Assembly (NCBI GenBank): GCA_028023455.1
Contig: JAQFVV010006306.1
Span: forward strand, 2,321,001-2,385,000
Direction of reading: 5' to 3'
From: Epiperipatus broadwayi
Lineage: Eukaryota; Onychophora; Udeonychophora; Euonychophora; Peripatidae
Length of the DNA: 64,000 bases
In this document: in pieces, positions 25,516 through 38,554 of the stretch
Layout: every line of letters starts with the position of its first letter
Position numbering within the stretch: position 1 is the stretch's first letter
Notes under the pieces: model-generated
Seen by the model: only the letters and a program-made list of their open reading frames with translations
What the model was told of the DNA's origin: nothing
The model's database searches: none
Program-made: the position numbers and the translations under genes

Positions 25516-25842
25516 TAAATAATGGTATTAATTTTAAGGATATTAATATAAAGATAAAGCTAGAAAATGTAGAGAGAAAAAAAAAACATTCTATGGATTT
25601 CTAAATAATTGGAAATCAGACATTAATATAAATAATAGAATAAATAGAACAATTATGAAAATACATTCAAATGAATCTATAGTAAATGAGGATTGAATGA
25701 TAAAAAAATAAAACTATAAATCATAATTATCCATGAATAATAAAATATTAAATAAAGTGAATATTGACAATACTTTAAAAATAGTACAATTTATTAGTTT
25801 ACAGTAAACAAGTTATCTGTTTATAAAATGAAAAATAAAAAC

Positions 25843-26172
25843 AGGCAAAACTCTCTATACATATTGCCACTCAGTGCAAGCCATAGTAATCAATGGATGC
25901 CAGAAGGCTTGTGCATAAAATCCTCATCTAGTGTCTACTCATCCAATATCCCCAGACTAGTTTCTGGCTTGTGGCCTTCGTCAGTGAAACTAGTCTAGGG
26001 ATATTGGATGAGTAGGCACTAGTGGGAATTTTATGCACAAGCCTTCTGGCATCCATTGATTACTCTGGTTTGCACTGAGTGGCAATACGTATAGAGAGTT
26101 TTGGCTGTTTAAATAAGTTATGAGCAAGCATAAGAAATTGTGATCATGTGATGTTTATTGGCTTAAAATGAA
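25843..26172. mobile_element. Family A foldback, join inside the ribozyme
   Basis: The left arm (minus) keeps CUGACGA, stem II GGC/GCC, GAAA and GUC (25941-25986). At 25987 it switches directly to the right arm, which starts at GAAACTAGTC in plus orientation. Both units are therefore broken within the ribozyme core, and neither has a full stem I. Confidence 0.75.
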
Positions 26173-26401
26173 AAATAATGAAATTTCTCTAAACATTAGC
26201 TTATTTTAGATATAAAGCTGATTTTTTAAAAAAAATTACAAAATAACTTGAGTAATCTAAAAATATATACAATTTTATATCAAGATTAATTTTACAGATA
26301 TTATGAATAGTAAGTTAGGCCAAATAAAAACATTTAAAAAAGACAATCTTAGTCATATATTGACTGCTAAAAATATGCAACATTTATTGAGATGAGAGAA
26401 C

Positions 26402-26524
26402 AAGTATGAACTTAGTCAAGCATTGGTGGCCTAGCAGTTAGCATAGCTGCCTTCCAAGCAGCTGGCCCGGGTTCGCTTCCCAGTCAACACATTTGACATA
26501 TGAAAAAAAAAAAGTATGAACTTA
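26402..26524 (+). mobile_element. SINE family D1 with 13-bp TSD
   Basis: The tRNA-like head shows GGTGGCCTAGCAGTTAGC (A-box region), a GCTGC/GCAGC anticodon stem with UCC in the loop, and B-box GGGTTCGCTTCCC. A short body ends in CATATGAAAAA. AAGTATGAACTTA flanks both ends (26402-26414 and 26512-26524). Confidence 0.9.
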
Positions 26525-26546
26525 TAATATAAAAGTACTTTCTACA

Positions 26547-27690
26547 TAAATAATTAAAAATCTATAGATTATTCAAAAATTTAATTATTTCTTCATCTAA
26601 CAATATAATGAACTTTAAATGTTTTGTAGAAATATTTTGTAGTCTTAATTAAGGATTTAGTTTAATTTAAAAAGAGGAATGTCTTAATTAAAGATTGGAA
26701 TTTTAAACAATGGAATAAAATTTTATATATAAATATAAGTTTTTAATTAAAATTTTTTGAAATATAGTTTAATAAAAAGAAGTAGACATAACATTTTTAA
26801 AGTTGTATTTAAGATATTTTTTAAATTGATGTTATTTTGGATATATATGTATTTGAATATATTTTGTCTATATATTTTGAGATTTTTCCCTTGAAAAAGA
26901 CTGTAGAATGTAGTCTAAATATCAAAAGTATTTTATTGTATACTTCTTGATACAATTGTGATACATTTAAATGATTAGAGTATAATCAAAATGTCAAAAG
27001 TATTTTATTGTGCAATACTTTGTAATAAAAGTGTGGCACATCTAATTTATTAAACAATTTTATATGACATATTCAACTTAGTATCTATGGTCAATCCCTA
27101 ATTCATATGAAGTTTGATATAACCAAAAAATATGATTGTGTGATAATATATTTACACTTTAATAATTAAAAACTTATAGATTATTCAAAATTTAATTATT
27201 TCTTCACCTAACAATATAATGAACTTTAAATGTTTGGTAGAAATATTTTGTAGACTTAATTAAGGATTTAGTTTAATTTAAAAATAGGAAGGTCTTAATT
27301 AAAGATTGGAATTTTAAACAATGGAATAACATTTATATATAAATATAAGTTTTTAATTAAAATTTTTTGAAATATAGTTTAGTAAAAAGTAATACATAAC
27401 ATTTTAAAATTTATATTAAAGATATTTTTTAAACTGATGTTATTTTGGATATACATATATATATATTGTCAATATATTTGAGATTTTTCCCTTGAAGAAG
27501 ACTATAGAATGTAGTCTAAATATCAAAAGTATTTTACTGTGCTATACTTTATGATACAAGTGTGGCACATCTAATTTATTAAACAATTTTATATGACATA
27601 TTCAACATAGCATCTATGAGCAATCCCTAAGGTTTGATATAATCACAAAATATGATTGCACGATAATATAATTACACTTCAAAAATAAAT
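26547..27690 (+). repeat. 611-bp direct tandem duplication
   Basis: CAATATAATGAACTTTAAAT occurs at 26601 and 27212, and colinear similarity runs over the whole unit. Each unit contains CTTGAA(A/G)AAGACT, a short complementary segment ATGTAGTCT and AAATATC (about 26893 and 27493), a degenerate form of the Penelope-type CUGANGA-stem-GAAA motif. No coding sequence was recognised. Confidence 0.7.
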
Positions 27691-30600
27691 TACATCACCT
27701 AAATCCATTTACATAAAGAAGTCCAACTACTATTCTGATATCCTTAATAGGAGCACTGAAGCTATATTGTATTATCAGTCTGTTTATTTCAAACTAGATA
27801 GCAATTAATGTTATTAAAATTTTAATCGGCAACAAATGTGTTAAAATTTGGTACTTGTTTATTATATACCTATATAAAAATAAAGTGTGCTAACAATAAA
27901 CTAGCAACTATACACAACAAACTAAGTTTAAATTATCCAGACAATAAATTTTAACACCATCCTACAACTACAGTCCATCTACATATAAATGAAAAAAATG
28001 ACCCAACTTTTTTTACAAACCACAGAATAGATGGGAACTATAACAGTGAATTACCTGCATTGGGTATCTTCCATTCAGTTAAATAATGAATCTGGTCACA
28101 TTGTTGGTATCCCACCTATCTCCACAATGATCTTTATCCATTTTTTAATTTATAAAATGATTCCACTTGTGCTTCAAACTCCTGTGTCTTTATGGTAAAA
28201 TAGATATTCACTTTTCAAATTAATTGTCTCTTGTACTTTTTCTTCTAATTTTACAAAGTCCAAAAATGTCCCATTTAATATGAGATATACTGTTACGGTC
28301 ATATTTGTACATTCACGCAACAAAATCCAGAGTTCAGGCAAATTATACCAAGGCTGATCTAGATGAGGGTTTAGACCTCGAATCAGATCGCACCTCAGCT
28401 CCACCAATGCTCCATGACTTACTACCCTATGAATGATATACATGAGGCTACACTTGGAGGGTCTTTAGTTTGCATGCTGGCAGTAGCAAAGGGTGGACCA
28501 AGAGACTCAAGGAATATTAACTAAATTACTAATACCTTAAATAAACACACGCCTCTAGGGCTGGCTAGATAACGCATATATCAATAATTAACACTAGTAT
28601 TAAGGAATTTAACTAAGAGTTGGGATGGATTACGAATGATACTCAACATAGTGATTATAATTTAATATATCTTAATTATTAAACATAGATTAAATAAACA
28701 TGAGTGCATTGAATGACACATGCAGATGTAACAATGATGAGCAAGGTTGAGAACAGAATCTCATCTGATGCACCATAGTTTAAAAGTTTATTACAAATTT
28801 AATAACCTAAGACTATTCATGCCTTAACTTTATGATGCCCTAGCTATTAGGTTTGTGATGGTTAAGTTGGTACAAGAATCATGACTTATCATCATAACAT
28901 TTAATAAAAGGTCATTTAATAACAGTTAACGAGCTGCAATAGGCTCTCTCTGCAGATTATATATGTACTAAACCAGACTACATATTCAGATCAATGCTGA
29001 AATATTACACTATGGAGGGATGAGCTGGAGCTTTGTAGTATGACTTCAGGTACTATGGCATTATATATATTACAAGAGATTTGTGCATCTCAAATGTGTA
29101 GTTACTCAGGGGATTCAGTACCAAGTACTCAGTTCCCGTGGACCATATGACTTGTGAATAAATTAAACATATAGTTCGGTGATCAGAGCAGCTTATAAAA
29201 ACAATCTGGACACTCATGTTCCAGTTCTAAAGAGCTGTATGAACTAAGTAGATGGGGTGGCCATTAAAACCAGAAGCCCATTCATATAAGCAATGTATAG
29301 CACGGTGTAAATGCACATATGTGCTTCCTAAAGACACATTCACTACGCTAAATAAAATAATATTAACTAATACTTAGAGTATGCAAAATTCTATAGTTTG
29401 GTTCCATGAAACTACCACATGCCACTTTATAATTAGCATTCTTAAAACATGCAAAAGGGATACTTAAAGTAATTTCATTTATTGAAAAATCTGCATAGTT
29501 TATACTATAACTCAAAAGAGACTAAAGCATAGCTGGGACTTAAGCAATATGTATATTATGCTTTATAACTCATTCTTGCATTTATTAACTAATTACTTTA
29601 TTAATGTGCAAACCTAATTCTAACAGCAATAATAATAAGCTAAACATAGTAGCTTAATGACTATATTTAGGTTTTCAGAATGGAGATTTAAATGTGTGTG
29701 CTAAAGAGCAAAATTACTGAATTATGAGAGAACCTCTAATCATCTCCCCCTCAAATTTTATTCATAGAATCAATCCCCATTCTGAACTGGGCATAGCATA
29801 AATTATAAAATAAACATATATAAAATAAATAAGAAGGGCATGACCACAGACTAGAAAGTAATAGAATAATAACTGAATAAGTTATTATTTAATAAGCATT
29901 TAGAGTTCTAGATTTTAATTTAATAAATAGGTAAGTTTACAGATATTATTTTAGCAGAATTCAGATTTAAATCAGCTTTAATTATTAGAACATTATTACA
30001 GTTTAGAAGTTTGTGCACATTATAGATTAGTAGCTAGCTTAACATTTAGATAATTTATGAGAATTATTTTTAAAGAGCTCTGTGGAAAAAATTGTTACTG
30101 CACCTTCTTTGCTGAGGCTTTTATGAGCTGTATCTCCATCATTCTTGGCTGGGCTGATCTGTTCCTGATGTCTTCTTAGCAATCTACTGGTCTCCCCATT
30201 CTTCCATCTCCACAGACTGATCTCTCAAAAGGAGAGCCAGCAAATGGTATGGCCTTAGCCACCAAGCTCCATTTTCCAGTCAGTCATAGTGACTGGCAGC
30301 AATTACTATATCAAATTATAAAAAGTGAAACCCCCTACACAAAATTTAAGGTTATTTATACAAGAAAAATCAGTAACTCGAGTGCCCTGTTTACAACATT
30401 CTACAAAATTTTCATCAATAATTTAAAATCCATAAAAATGAAACCTTTGGTCATTTCTTGGCTAAAACAATCATGGTTAACCAGGTTACCCTTTGTTCTT
30501 AGTTTTATTTTTAAAATACATTTAAAAATTTGATTCCAAGTTTTATTAATTGCTTGCAGATGATTTTCTAGGAATTTACAACTTTTTATAAAAACAGATA

Positions 30601-31165
30601 ACTATTTTTTAAAAGAGTTTAAGTTTGTAAACATTTTATTATATATGTGTGTGGGACTACCACAGGAATTAAAATTTATACACCAATGTATTTAAATAAA
30701 GAGTTTTTAACTAAGAATAATGCAAATTTATATTAATTTAAAAGAGTTGTAATGCTTTTAAATCTATTGCATTACAGCTTCTTTGGCATATGTATGTAGG
30801 TGGTTACACACATAAAACAACATTCACACAATCTAATTTAATTTTATTAATTTTAAAATTGTAACTGTGTATACATTATACGCATACAAACATTAATATG
30901 ACTATAGATGTGCACACATATCCCATACATACACGTTAATATACACTATTACATATAAAATGAATTATTGGAAGCTTATATACATGGACTGGGATGGGTT
31001 TGAACTAGGGAAAAAGATACTACTATGGAACATAGTAGGTGAAATGGGATGATGGCTAAATAATACCATTCATGAAATCTTCCTTCACGTGAAAATGACC
31101 TGTGCTTGTAAGTAGCTAAATTTTGTCAATAAATGATAGCATGGACCAACAATCATGACATTATT
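27691..31165. other. Intergenic DNA, possible LTR-element remains near 29735-30300
   Basis: No gene was recognised. On the minus strand at 29765-29740 the sequence AAATTTGAGGGGGAGATGA looks like a polypurine tract before an LTR beginning TGATTAGAGG. The less AT-rich DNA at 30090-30300 could be internal sequence of such an element. No matching LTR end or target duplication was found. Confidence 0.25.
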
Positions 31166-31169
31166 TGTA

Positions 31170-31690
31170 TTCTTAAATGTGATATGTTGGACTATTTCCA
31201 CCATCTATGAGTGAATGTTGAATGTATAGAAAATTTTAAACTTTATTTAAACTTTCCAAATACAAACAACTTGTTAGTAATAACACACAAATAGACAACA
31301 CAGATTAGTAAATTACACATTTCGAGTAGTATTATTCTCCACTCTTATTCAGGTGTTGCTAGCCTATATGCACAGTGACAATATTCGCTTAGAAGTTGAA
31401 CTAGCACCTTTATATTATTGAATATCGAATTCAAGGCAATCGCTCTACCAACTGAACCTTTAGCTTAGTTAGTAGAGCCTCAGTTGGTAGAGCATTTGCC
31501 TTGATTCGATATTCAAGAATCTAAAGATGCTAGTTCAACTTCTAAGCGAATATTATCACTAACAAGTTATTTGTATTTGGAAAGTTTAAAATTTTCTATA
31601 TATTTAACATTCACTCATAGATGATGGAAATAATCCAACATATCACATCTAATAATATACCATCATCACAAACCTTTAGACAAATTCTTT
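31170..31690. mobile_element. SINE family C, head-to-head dimer
   Basis: Two copies with their tRNA heads touching: left in minus, right in plus orientation. Each head contains CTCAGTTGGTAGAGCAT or its complement and a B-box-like AGTTCAACTTC. The bodies diverge outward to TGTTGGACTATTTCCACC (left) and ATGATGGAAATAATCC (right), and the right tail ends in CACAAACCTTTAG. The join is near 31455. Confidence 0.8.
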
Positions 31691-31989
31691 ATATTCTCTC
31701 TCTTTAACAATCAGTAACTGTCTTGGCTAATCACTTTATAGCCTTCTAGGACTAATGACTACAATTTATTTATAAATACCTAACATTCCCACATATATTC
31801 ATCCTGTCTACAACAAAATTCAATTGATGTTTCATTTCATAACTATCAAAAAAAAATGAGAAAAAATGCCAGTGTTTCTTAAACTTAAAACAAAAAGCCC
31901 CAAGCTGGCTAATGCATGCTGGCAAGTGGATCATTCATCTTTAAACCACAAACATCACATCCATGATCATTTTTATGCATACACAAGCC

Positions 31990-32482
31990 ATTTACAGAGG
32001 CTAAACTCTCCATAGAGTCGCCACTAAGTGCAAGCCAGAGTAATCAATGAATGCAAAAAGCTTTGTGCATAAAATCCTTATCTAGGGCCTACCCATCCAG
32101 TATGCCCAGACTAGTTTCTAGCTTGTTGCCTTCATCAGTGAGAAGCCTTGGATCTGAGATCACTTCATTTAGATCTTAGGACTACACAAGCTAATGAGCT
32201 TAAATTGGAAACATTATTGTTTTCATTTTGGATTTAAAGCTTTATAGTTAGCTAATAATGTAAAAGATGGCTTCTGGAAGGTTGTGTTAGATCCTAAGAT
32301 CTAGGTGCAGTGCTCTCAGAGCCAAGGCTCCTCTGATAAAAGCCAAAGCTAGAAACTAGTCTGGGGATATTGGATGAGTACGCAGTACATAGGGATTTTA
32401 AGCACAATTCTTTTTGTATCCATTAATTACTTGGGCTTGCACTGAGTTGCACTACTATATGAAGAGTTTGGCCTCTGTGTAA
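31990..32482. mobile_element. Family A head-to-head pair
   Basis: Left unit minus, right unit plus, meeting near 32185. The left ribozyme is listed at 32095-32153. The right ribozyme (32319-32375, +) reads CUGAUAA (G8 to A) with intact GAAA and GUC, so only the left could cleave. Confidence 0.8.
32095..32153 (-). ncRNA. Type I hammerhead ribozyme, family A (core intact)
   Basis: Minus strand: CUGAUGA (32138-32132), GAAA (32118-32115) and GUC (32111-32109), with cleavage predicted between 32109 and 32108. Stem II is GGC/GCU after an A-A mismatch at the junction. Stem III ACUAGU is self-complementary. Proximal stem I has one mismatch (UUCUCA/UGGGCA); distal stem I is AUCC/GGAU. All core nucleotides are present. 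Confidence 0.65.
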
Positions 32483-32489
32483 TCATTCA

Positions 32490-33320
32490 ACTTTGTTTCC
32501 CATACGAATAACCATACAGTACTAACAAATGCAATAAGAAACTGTGAAATAAATATCAGTTTTCTTAACTTGATTTCTTTGACGCCTCAAAGAGAAATCA
32601 AATAATCTTTTTTCTCTTAACGTCAAATACCTCTTCTGCAAATAAGATTACTAATACAAATTTTTGTAATTTTATTATCAGTAGAGTAGATTTTCAAGCA
32701 GTATTTCAAGCAATAGGAAAAGTTAGATAGTGCTTCTGCAATAGCCTTATCATTTGAATAGAGATGGTATCTATTGAACTCTGAGGTGTTACTCGATGAC
32801 AACAATGAATATTAGATTTTAGCTACATGACACATTATGTCGTGGAGTATCAGTGTTTAAATTCATCATCATAACCAGATATGTTTAATCCTTAAAAGTA
32901 CTTCCAAAATTATTTTGCTTCATTGTCAAATGTAAATAGTAATAGAAATAATTAACATGAAGCAAATTGACTAGTTTTACTCTCAATGCTCTCTTTTCCC
33001 GCTTGATAGTAACGATTTTGATTTGAGTTTCTCTAATCACTATTTCTATATTTATTGGTCTTTATATTCTATATGTATTAAAAATGCCATTCCTTTAAAT
33101 AGCCAGCTCTACCAGAAATCAAAAACATATTTCTCATAGCTCAAGAGTCTCTTTAATTTATGAGGTTTTCCCCAAACAATAATTTCTATCTTGTTTTCTG
33201 TATTCTTAGTTTAATTAATTTCTTTTTACATCTAACTGATATGATTTTTTGTGCAATCATTATTTGAGTTAATTAGCTGTTTACTTTTATTTAATTACAA
33301 TATATATATAATAATGTTCT
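32490..33320. other. AT-rich intergenic DNA, nothing recognised
   Basis: No coding or repeat structure was seen. Confidence 0.4.
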
Positions 33321-33323
33321 TGG

Positions 33324-33956
33324 AATTCTGTTATAGTCCTCCCTTCTCTCAGAAGTGGATTATTCCAGATGCCTCCTTATCTGATTGGATTAAGCATTGT
33401 TTGCCATAGGCCAATAGGCTAATGTATAGATAAAAACGTAGCCAATGATTATTACAGATCATTAAGCAATGATGCTTGCTGAATCCGAAGGTTTTCAATA
33501 AGGTCAGGGATCTGGGTATAAATAGTCTGTCTTTTGTTGAGAATCGGGAAAGAACATCTGCCTAACCTGTAAAGACTCTTTGCATTCTCCCAGGGAATCT
33601 CTGCTAACCTTAACAGCAGCAAGTATTCCATTGATAGACTACGCTATTTAGTCTACGCAGCTAGGCAAGTCCCACAGAGACCGGATGCTGCTAAGACTAC
33701 ACAGCTCAAGGCAAGCTGTCTTGTACAGCTGGAAGAGCCATACACCCTATCCGTGAGGCAAGCCATCAGGCGTAGCTGGAAGCGGTAGGCAGAACTCAGA
33801 GTTTACGTTGAACTACAATATTCAACATTGTAAATATTCACTTGTATATATACTGTGTATATTTGTACATATAATAAATATATTAATTGTAATACTTGTC
33901 TTAGTATTATTTTCTGTAGTTTGGGTCTGTACTCCAGACCAAAACACAACAAATTC
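33324..33956 (+). mobile_element. Solo LTR of a retrotransposon, 5-bp TSD
   Basis: The element runs from TGTTATAG (33329) to ACACAACA (33951), 623 bp, with TGTT...AACA ends, and is flanked by AATTC on both sides (33324-33328 and 33952-33956). It holds a TATA box TATAAATA at 33517-33524 and an AATAAA polyadenylation signal near 33881. GC content is higher than the surroundings. No internal region is attached, so it is a solo LTR; the superfamily (Ty3/gypsy-like ends) is inferred. Confidence 0.8.
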
Positions 33957-35430
33957 TTTTTCTGATCTTAATACATTTTCAAATTGACTTTTATTTATTC
34001 TTTAAAATGATATATAAGATTGTCAATCATAAATGGTTAGTTACCATATTCAGAAATTAAAAATATTGATTCCAATTTTATAATGCTATATATATATATT
34101 GAAGCAGTCGGATCTGAGTTCGATCCTATCTTCATGACATCTAGCCATAAGCCCACTTCAAACCCTAGTACTAACCTTAAATTTCCGATGCAATGGGGCT
34201 TTATACAGTCAATCCATACTAGTTTTCTTAAAGAAAAACTATTTTATAAATGTGTACTACAATAAATTAGTTTAAGGTTTAAATTAATCGATACTATTAA
34301 TAAATTCATGATAAAATTATTAATGAATTTATATATATTACAACTACGTGGATTGTGCGTATATATTTATAAATATTTCATTGCATCAGGAATGTTTTGA
34401 TTTTACTTTAAATAATTTGTTAAAATTTTAGTGATTAAAAGCTACATTCTTTCGATAAGCTTTCAGATTTTCCCTTTCCAAAAACAATGGGTAAAGTTTT
34501 ATTAATTAGAAAAAAGATAAGTATTTAAAATTAAGGATTTCCTAATTAAAATCATTTTTCTGATTTTAAAAATTCATTTTCTAATTAGAAAATGAATTCA
34601 AGTTAATGAGTTTGAAAGCCTTATTGAAGAAATGTATCTAAAAACAACTAGTAAAATTTTGTAACACTGATAATGAAAGAAGCGCTAGCCTGAAGGCATC
34701 AGAGGACGGTATAAATAGCCTGGAAAAGTTTGGAGAGAGAAAGAAGCCATCTTTGTTTTAGAGAAGTGCCATTAAACTCTCTGCATTTTAAAAATTATGA
34801 ATTTAAATAGTGTTTCTATCATGGTGAGGGGCTAAATGTCAAGAATCTGACTATGGTTCCTGAAGTCCCCTGAAAATCTATGAAGCTGCTAAATCCTTTC
34901 CAGACCAATCATGCTGCCAAAATCATGAAAAATCAATTAAAATGCTGTTCAAGTAATCGACCAAATGCGTGCCTACATTTCTACCAACCCGGACGTGTAA
35001 ACTAAGGAACCAGCCCCGGAAGAAATGGTAATATATTTCCATAATGAAGCGTGACTCTTTGGCCAGTTTCCGAACTTTACTTTACACCCCCTTTAAGAGC
35101 TCTTTTCATTCTTTAATGTAATAATCTGTACAAAACTTTCCCTTAGTTATGCTTTTTAAATTGCATAGTAATTCTCTCAACCTCTAGTCTTTAAATTTAA
35201 CTTTCCTTTCTTACGATGGCGGTTCATTTACATATTTATTGTGTGATTTATTAACGTGGTTTATTTTTAATTATATGCCAATAATCTTTCGACTCAATGA
35301 GCTCCTTTGTCCCATTTGCTTTGTGCAAATAATATAATATTAATTCTGATAGTAATTCTCGTCCATTAGAACTAAATTTATGCGTTCTATTAATCATCGA
35401 GTCGAAAGAAATGATTAAATGATTGTAAGT
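33957..35430. other. Intergenic DNA, nothing recognised
   Basis: A small tRNA-like B-box (GAGTTCGATCC, about 34116) and a 30-bp palindrome (TTTTCTAATTAGAAAA at 34574) are the only structures seen. Confidence 0.35.
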
Positions 35431-35431
35431 A

Positions 35432-35549
35432 TATTATTTTTAAATGTCATAGCATCGGCCGGGATGCGAACCCGCAACCCGGGCAACTGCCTGCAAGTGC
35501 AAGGCAGTTGCGCTGACCTCTCGACCACCAATGCAAGACTATTATTTTA
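35432..35549 (-). mobile_element. SINE family D2 with TSD
   Basis: Minus-strand tRNA-like SINE, B-box region at 35460-35475, body GCTATGACATTTAAAAA. The flanks share TATTATTTT (35432-35440 and 35540-35548). Confidence 0.8.
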
Positions 35550-37160
35550 TTTTTACCCACTATATATCTATAGTTTTACATCAATATATTTGTACAATTA
35601 ACTATATCCATTTTAATATATAAGTGAGTCATGATAGCAACTATATTTTGTTCCAAGCACCGCTCGTGTAGAATGTATATCACACATAATAGTTCATAAT
35701 TTGTTGACATAAATTTTGATTATAATAAATATGTATTGACTACTGAACTGCATGCATATAATATTTTTCAATTCACGCACGTATATAACTGATACTTTTT
35801 TATGTATATAGTATACATATGTAATTTAAGTCTATAATGTAAACAAAATTTAAAAATAGTAATAACGTAGTTAATTACAAGAATACATTTACATATATAT
35901 GTAATAAAATCCTTGTTTTTTACTTCACCTTTGAGTGGTAAGTTTTAAATTGCGCTTTACACAAAAAAAGTGAAGCTTATTATTATTAGAAATGAATTAT
36001 ATGGCTGCGTGCTTTCAGAGAACTTAAGTCTCCATATATGTTTACTCATTTGTATTCGGTCAATAATTAAAATAATAAAAAACTTACTATAGCGTATCTT
36101 TATATTAAAAAAAAACAGTTAAGAACCAAACTTTCATCGCAATTAAAAATACCATAGATATGTTTTCTTCAATAACTTTTTTCCTCTATGGAAATGTCTC
36201 TTTAGCAACATACTACAAGTAATTGTTTTGATGCTTCTGAGACCATGTTGACTTCAGAATCTATATTATCATTCCTACATGTCATAACCCATTTCAGATT
36301 TTCTGCCAGATCTTTAAATTTTACATTTTGTAATGGAATACAATAATGTTTGAGATTGCTTTCCACCACTAGTAAATCAATAACTTTCATTTTATTACTT
36401 ATCAAAAATACTCCATGAATTTTCTTATATTTATAAAATCTACAGCTTTACACTTAGAAAACATTTTATTACAAGAACTATGGTATATATCAAATTTTTG
36501 AAAAGATAAAAAAAAGAAAAGAATAAAATGTATGTATTTTGAATGTAATCAGAAAAAACTATGAATAAACGTGACTGGGTATGGCATTCTGAGACATAAA
36601 AATGGCTGCCACCATATCTTAAAATTTATTAAATTTATATATTTCAATGTTTACATTGTTTGTTTATTTAGATTTTTTTGATAATATAAAATTAAAATAA
36701 CATGCACTGATAGAGTGTATATTGTGGTTTTATTGAAAGATTTGATCCCTCTTTGAAGCCTTAAAGAATCTGAACAGAACAAATTTCTAATATGGACTCC
36801 ATATATTCTTGTCATTATAGCTGTTAATTACTATGTGATTATTCACTGAGAAAAATAAATGGATAGCTTACCAATATGCATCATCCAACATGGTGACTTT
36901 ATCAGTTTTTTTAATACCCAAGTTAAAAATGAAGCAGCATCATGATTTTTCTACTCAGTTGCTTGATTATTCTTAATTGAAATATCAGTTGTTTTCTTGC
37001 AAGCAAGATGAATACATGTGTGAATAATTTTTTTTATCTTACATACAACTATAATCATGACAAAAAAACAACTATAACTTTTATTCCCAGGATGCTGTAA
37101 AATCACCAGCTAAGGTGGTTGGTGGCAATGAGTGTGAAGAATCCCTTGATTGCGGATTCA
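35550..37160. other. AT-rich intergenic DNA, nothing recognised
   Basis: No coding or repeat structure was seen. Confidence 0.4.
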
Positions 37161-37164
37161 GGTT

Positions 37165-37655
37165 GCAAGCTCATTCACTTGTATAAAAATATAGATCTGA
37201 ACCCAGTTCAGTATCTATACATTTTAGTATAATTGGTTTTTTAAAAATCACAGTGCAATCATCCTATGGCCAGGATTGGTATAAAACCATTAAAATATCA
37301 CATGATCATTATTTCTTATGCTTACACAAACTGTTAAAACAGGGGCAAACTCTTCACACAATAATGCCACCCAGTGTAAGTCTAAGTAATCAATGGTTTC
37401 AAGAAGGTTTGTTCGAAAATCCCTATCTAGTGATTACTCATTCAATATCACTAATGAAAACCACAAGCAAAAAACTAGTCAGGTGATACTGGATGAGTAG
37501 GCACTAGTTAGGGATTTTATGCCCAAATCCTTCTTGCATCCATTGATTACTAAGGCTTGCACTAGGTGACACTACTGTATGGAGAGCTTACTACTGTTTT
37601 AAGAGCTTGTGTAGGCATGGGGAAATGGTAATTTATGTGAAGTTTCACTGATTTT
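37165..37655. mobile_element. Family A foldback, degenerate
   Basis: A minus-orientation unit (CAAGCTCATTCACTTG to about 37445) meets a plus-orientation arm near 37450. The hammerhead at 37441-37494 is decayed (CUAAUGA, AAAA in place of GAAA). Confidence 0.7.
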
Positions 37656-37659
37656 AATC

Positions 37660-38550
37660 AAGGCCAATGTTAATGATATACGAACACAGCGCAAATATTT
37701 AACCATTATTAATTATGGAATATTTTTCACTACAGTATTACCATACTGTGCACTTCATTTAAAAATTAGATAAAACCCACACCATTTTCTTTGGTTACAG
37801 GTAAACTCTTGTGACTCTAAATAATTCTACATTTAATTCCAAAGTTGGAAGATTAAGCTGCCATTATCTTCAATGTGCACAAATAATGATTACTTAACTT
37901 CTCTGAAATGTAAATGTAAGTGAAGCCATATCTTGGATATCTAAGCAATTATTTCTAAAGCATGATTTATCATTTAATTTACATACATATAGAAGACACT
38001 AATAAATGAGTACCACCATTCCAATTCCTAGGAGAGAAACGAAAAGAAAAAAAAACTTATTTTAGAAATGAGTTTTGTAATGATTATATGAACCAATCAG
38101 TGAACCACAAATATGTCTACATATAGAATGTGCGGGTCCATTTCCATTTGATATTTTGTAATGCTGCTTTTTAATTTTTGCTGAAAACTTATTCTTCAGA
38201 AATACTTCAAAACTATATCTAATTGTAGATCTCTAATAATATTCTATTCTCTGCCATATCTTCTCCACCGAATCAATCAATATTGCATTTCACCATAAAA
38301 TACCCTTTTAATAAGTCTTACGTTGTCCTTTTGTTTTGTATATCTAATCCATTGAAGGATTATTACATCTAGCAAGTTGAAAAACATATCGATTCGATGG
38401 GCTTTATGATCTTGCCATTGTATTTTTAAAATTTTATGGAATATCCTTAAATTAAACTTTTCTCATGCTTTTACATTGCATTGATAATCCTATCTTATAA
38501 CAGTCAAACTAAAAGTAATACTCTTTATTTCTCAAATAAGTCAAATTTAT
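37660..38550. other. AT-rich intergenic DNA, nothing recognised
   Basis: No coding or repeat structure was seen. Confidence 0.4.
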
Positions 38551-38554
38551 TGTA

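Noticed and set aside
26415-26511. tRNA gene
   Set aside because: The tRNA-like fold continues into a short body with A tail and target-site duplications, so it is a SINE.
28174-28443. 89-codon open frame on the minus strand
   Set aside because: No recognisable motif; it could be LTR-element debris, but I cannot support a gene.
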